Source: Euperipatoides rowelli
Lineage: Eukaryota; Onychophora; Udeonychophora; Euonychophora; Peripatopsidae
Direction: 5' to 3' (one strand)
Assembly: GCA_003024985.2 (NCBI GenBank)
Contig: PXIH01S0032148.1
DNA length: 19,488 nt
Both the position numbers and the translations under genes were made by a program. The notes beneath the pieces were generated by a model. That model was not told where the DNA came from and searched no databases. It saw only the letters and a list, made by a program, of their open reading frames with translations. Shown piece after piece: positions 18,855-19,488 of the stretch (positions are counted from its first letter, which is position 1; each line of letters begins with the position of its first letter).

Positions 18855-19488
18855 AAAACAGAAAGAAATTTTATTTTTAAATAAATATTCCTATATATTA
18901 TTTAGAGTAGTTTATATTTTTAATTATTTCACTACATGTTTTTTTTTTCTTTTTCCAAATATAATGAGAAGGAATATACTTTTGAAAATAACTTAGACAT
19001 TAATTCATAGGATGTAATTATATCTCTAAGTATTTTATTTTGAAAAGAAAGTGAATAAAAAAGGTTTATTTTTAACAAATTTTACATTTTTCCCTCCAGA
19101 TAAATGATATATACTTTTCATTCTTTACACTTAGCCATTAATAAAACCTTTCTACACGTTGCTCAGCGACAGTATGTTGTTAGTAAGCTCTTCGAAAAAA
19201 AAGGAAAAAAAAAAAGTTATGGATGAATAAACTAAGCATACATTTTGGAGATCACGCATAAAATCATTTATCTATATCTACCAGTCTAAAAGTTTAAAAT
19301 GGCTTGAAATTAAGTTGCTTCAATAAACTTTTCTAAAAGCCCATTTATAAAACGAAGTATAGTGCTTTCAATTTCTGTACAGGATTCTTGAAATAATTGA
19401 CAAATTTAAAAAACTGGCCTACGCCTAATTTATAGTACGAATAAAAAAAAAACAGATTTTTTTTTTAAAGATATACAGTATATGTGTG
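18855..19488. other. AT-rich stretch, no gene seen
   Basis: Only A and T runs are visible. No open frame or repeat boundary is worth naming. Confidence 0.5.

Overview
This window looks like intergenic or intronic DNA from an animal nuclear genome, most plausibly an AT-rich marine invertebrate. The species call is inference. It rests on the very high A+T content, long homopolymer runs, single scattered Ns typical of a draft assembly, and a dense mix of decayed LINE, hAT, MITE and SINE-like elements. I find no intact host gene, no bacterial operon, no CRISPR array and no functional RNA gene. Every coding signal I can interpret is a broken transposable element, apart from two unassigned coding-like fragments.

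Layout. Positions 256-1634 hold a relic of a ZMYM1/DUF4371-type hAT transposase on the + strand, with stops and frameshifts. It has a hAT-like 5' terminus at 256 and a weaker candidate 3' terminus at 1634. It is followed by a ~28-bp minisatellite (1653-2235), a second ~48-bp tandem repeat (2239-2400) and a 19-base C run (2427-2445). A 24-bp minisatellite lies at 3147-3264. A non-autonomous hAT element with terminal inverted repeats and a near-perfect 8-bp target duplication occupies 3381-4138. From 4139 to about 8050 the DNA is mostly featureless and AT-rich, apart from a higher-order tandem repeat with an adjoining palindrome (5667-5850).

A 5'-truncated LINE tail lies on the + strand at 8052-9080 and ends in poly(A). 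The largest element is a minus-strand LINE, about 9936-14773, of L1/Tx1-like organisation. It has an ORF1 relic (RRM-like region, CCHC-like zinc knuckle), an ORF2 relic (APE endonuclease, reverse transcriptase, C-terminal zinc motif), a 3' UTR with AATAAA, and a poly(A) tail seen as poly(T) at 9936-9948. A fragment of another LINE C-terminus (15758-16180, minus) contains an internal 85-bp direct duplication.

The right part (16336-18846) is a cluster of short inverted-repeat elements: a composite element with alternating copies of one terminal motif (16336-16864), a foldback element (16955-17131), a PIF/Harbinger-type MITE with TTA duplication (18079-18419), and a tRNA-derived SINE-like element (18561-18844). 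The last 630 bases are unremarkable AT-rich sequence.

The elements do not work together as a system. They record repeated transposon insertion and decay. I do not see a new functional system. The best leads are the well-delimited non-autonomous elements and the composite inverted-repeat cluster.
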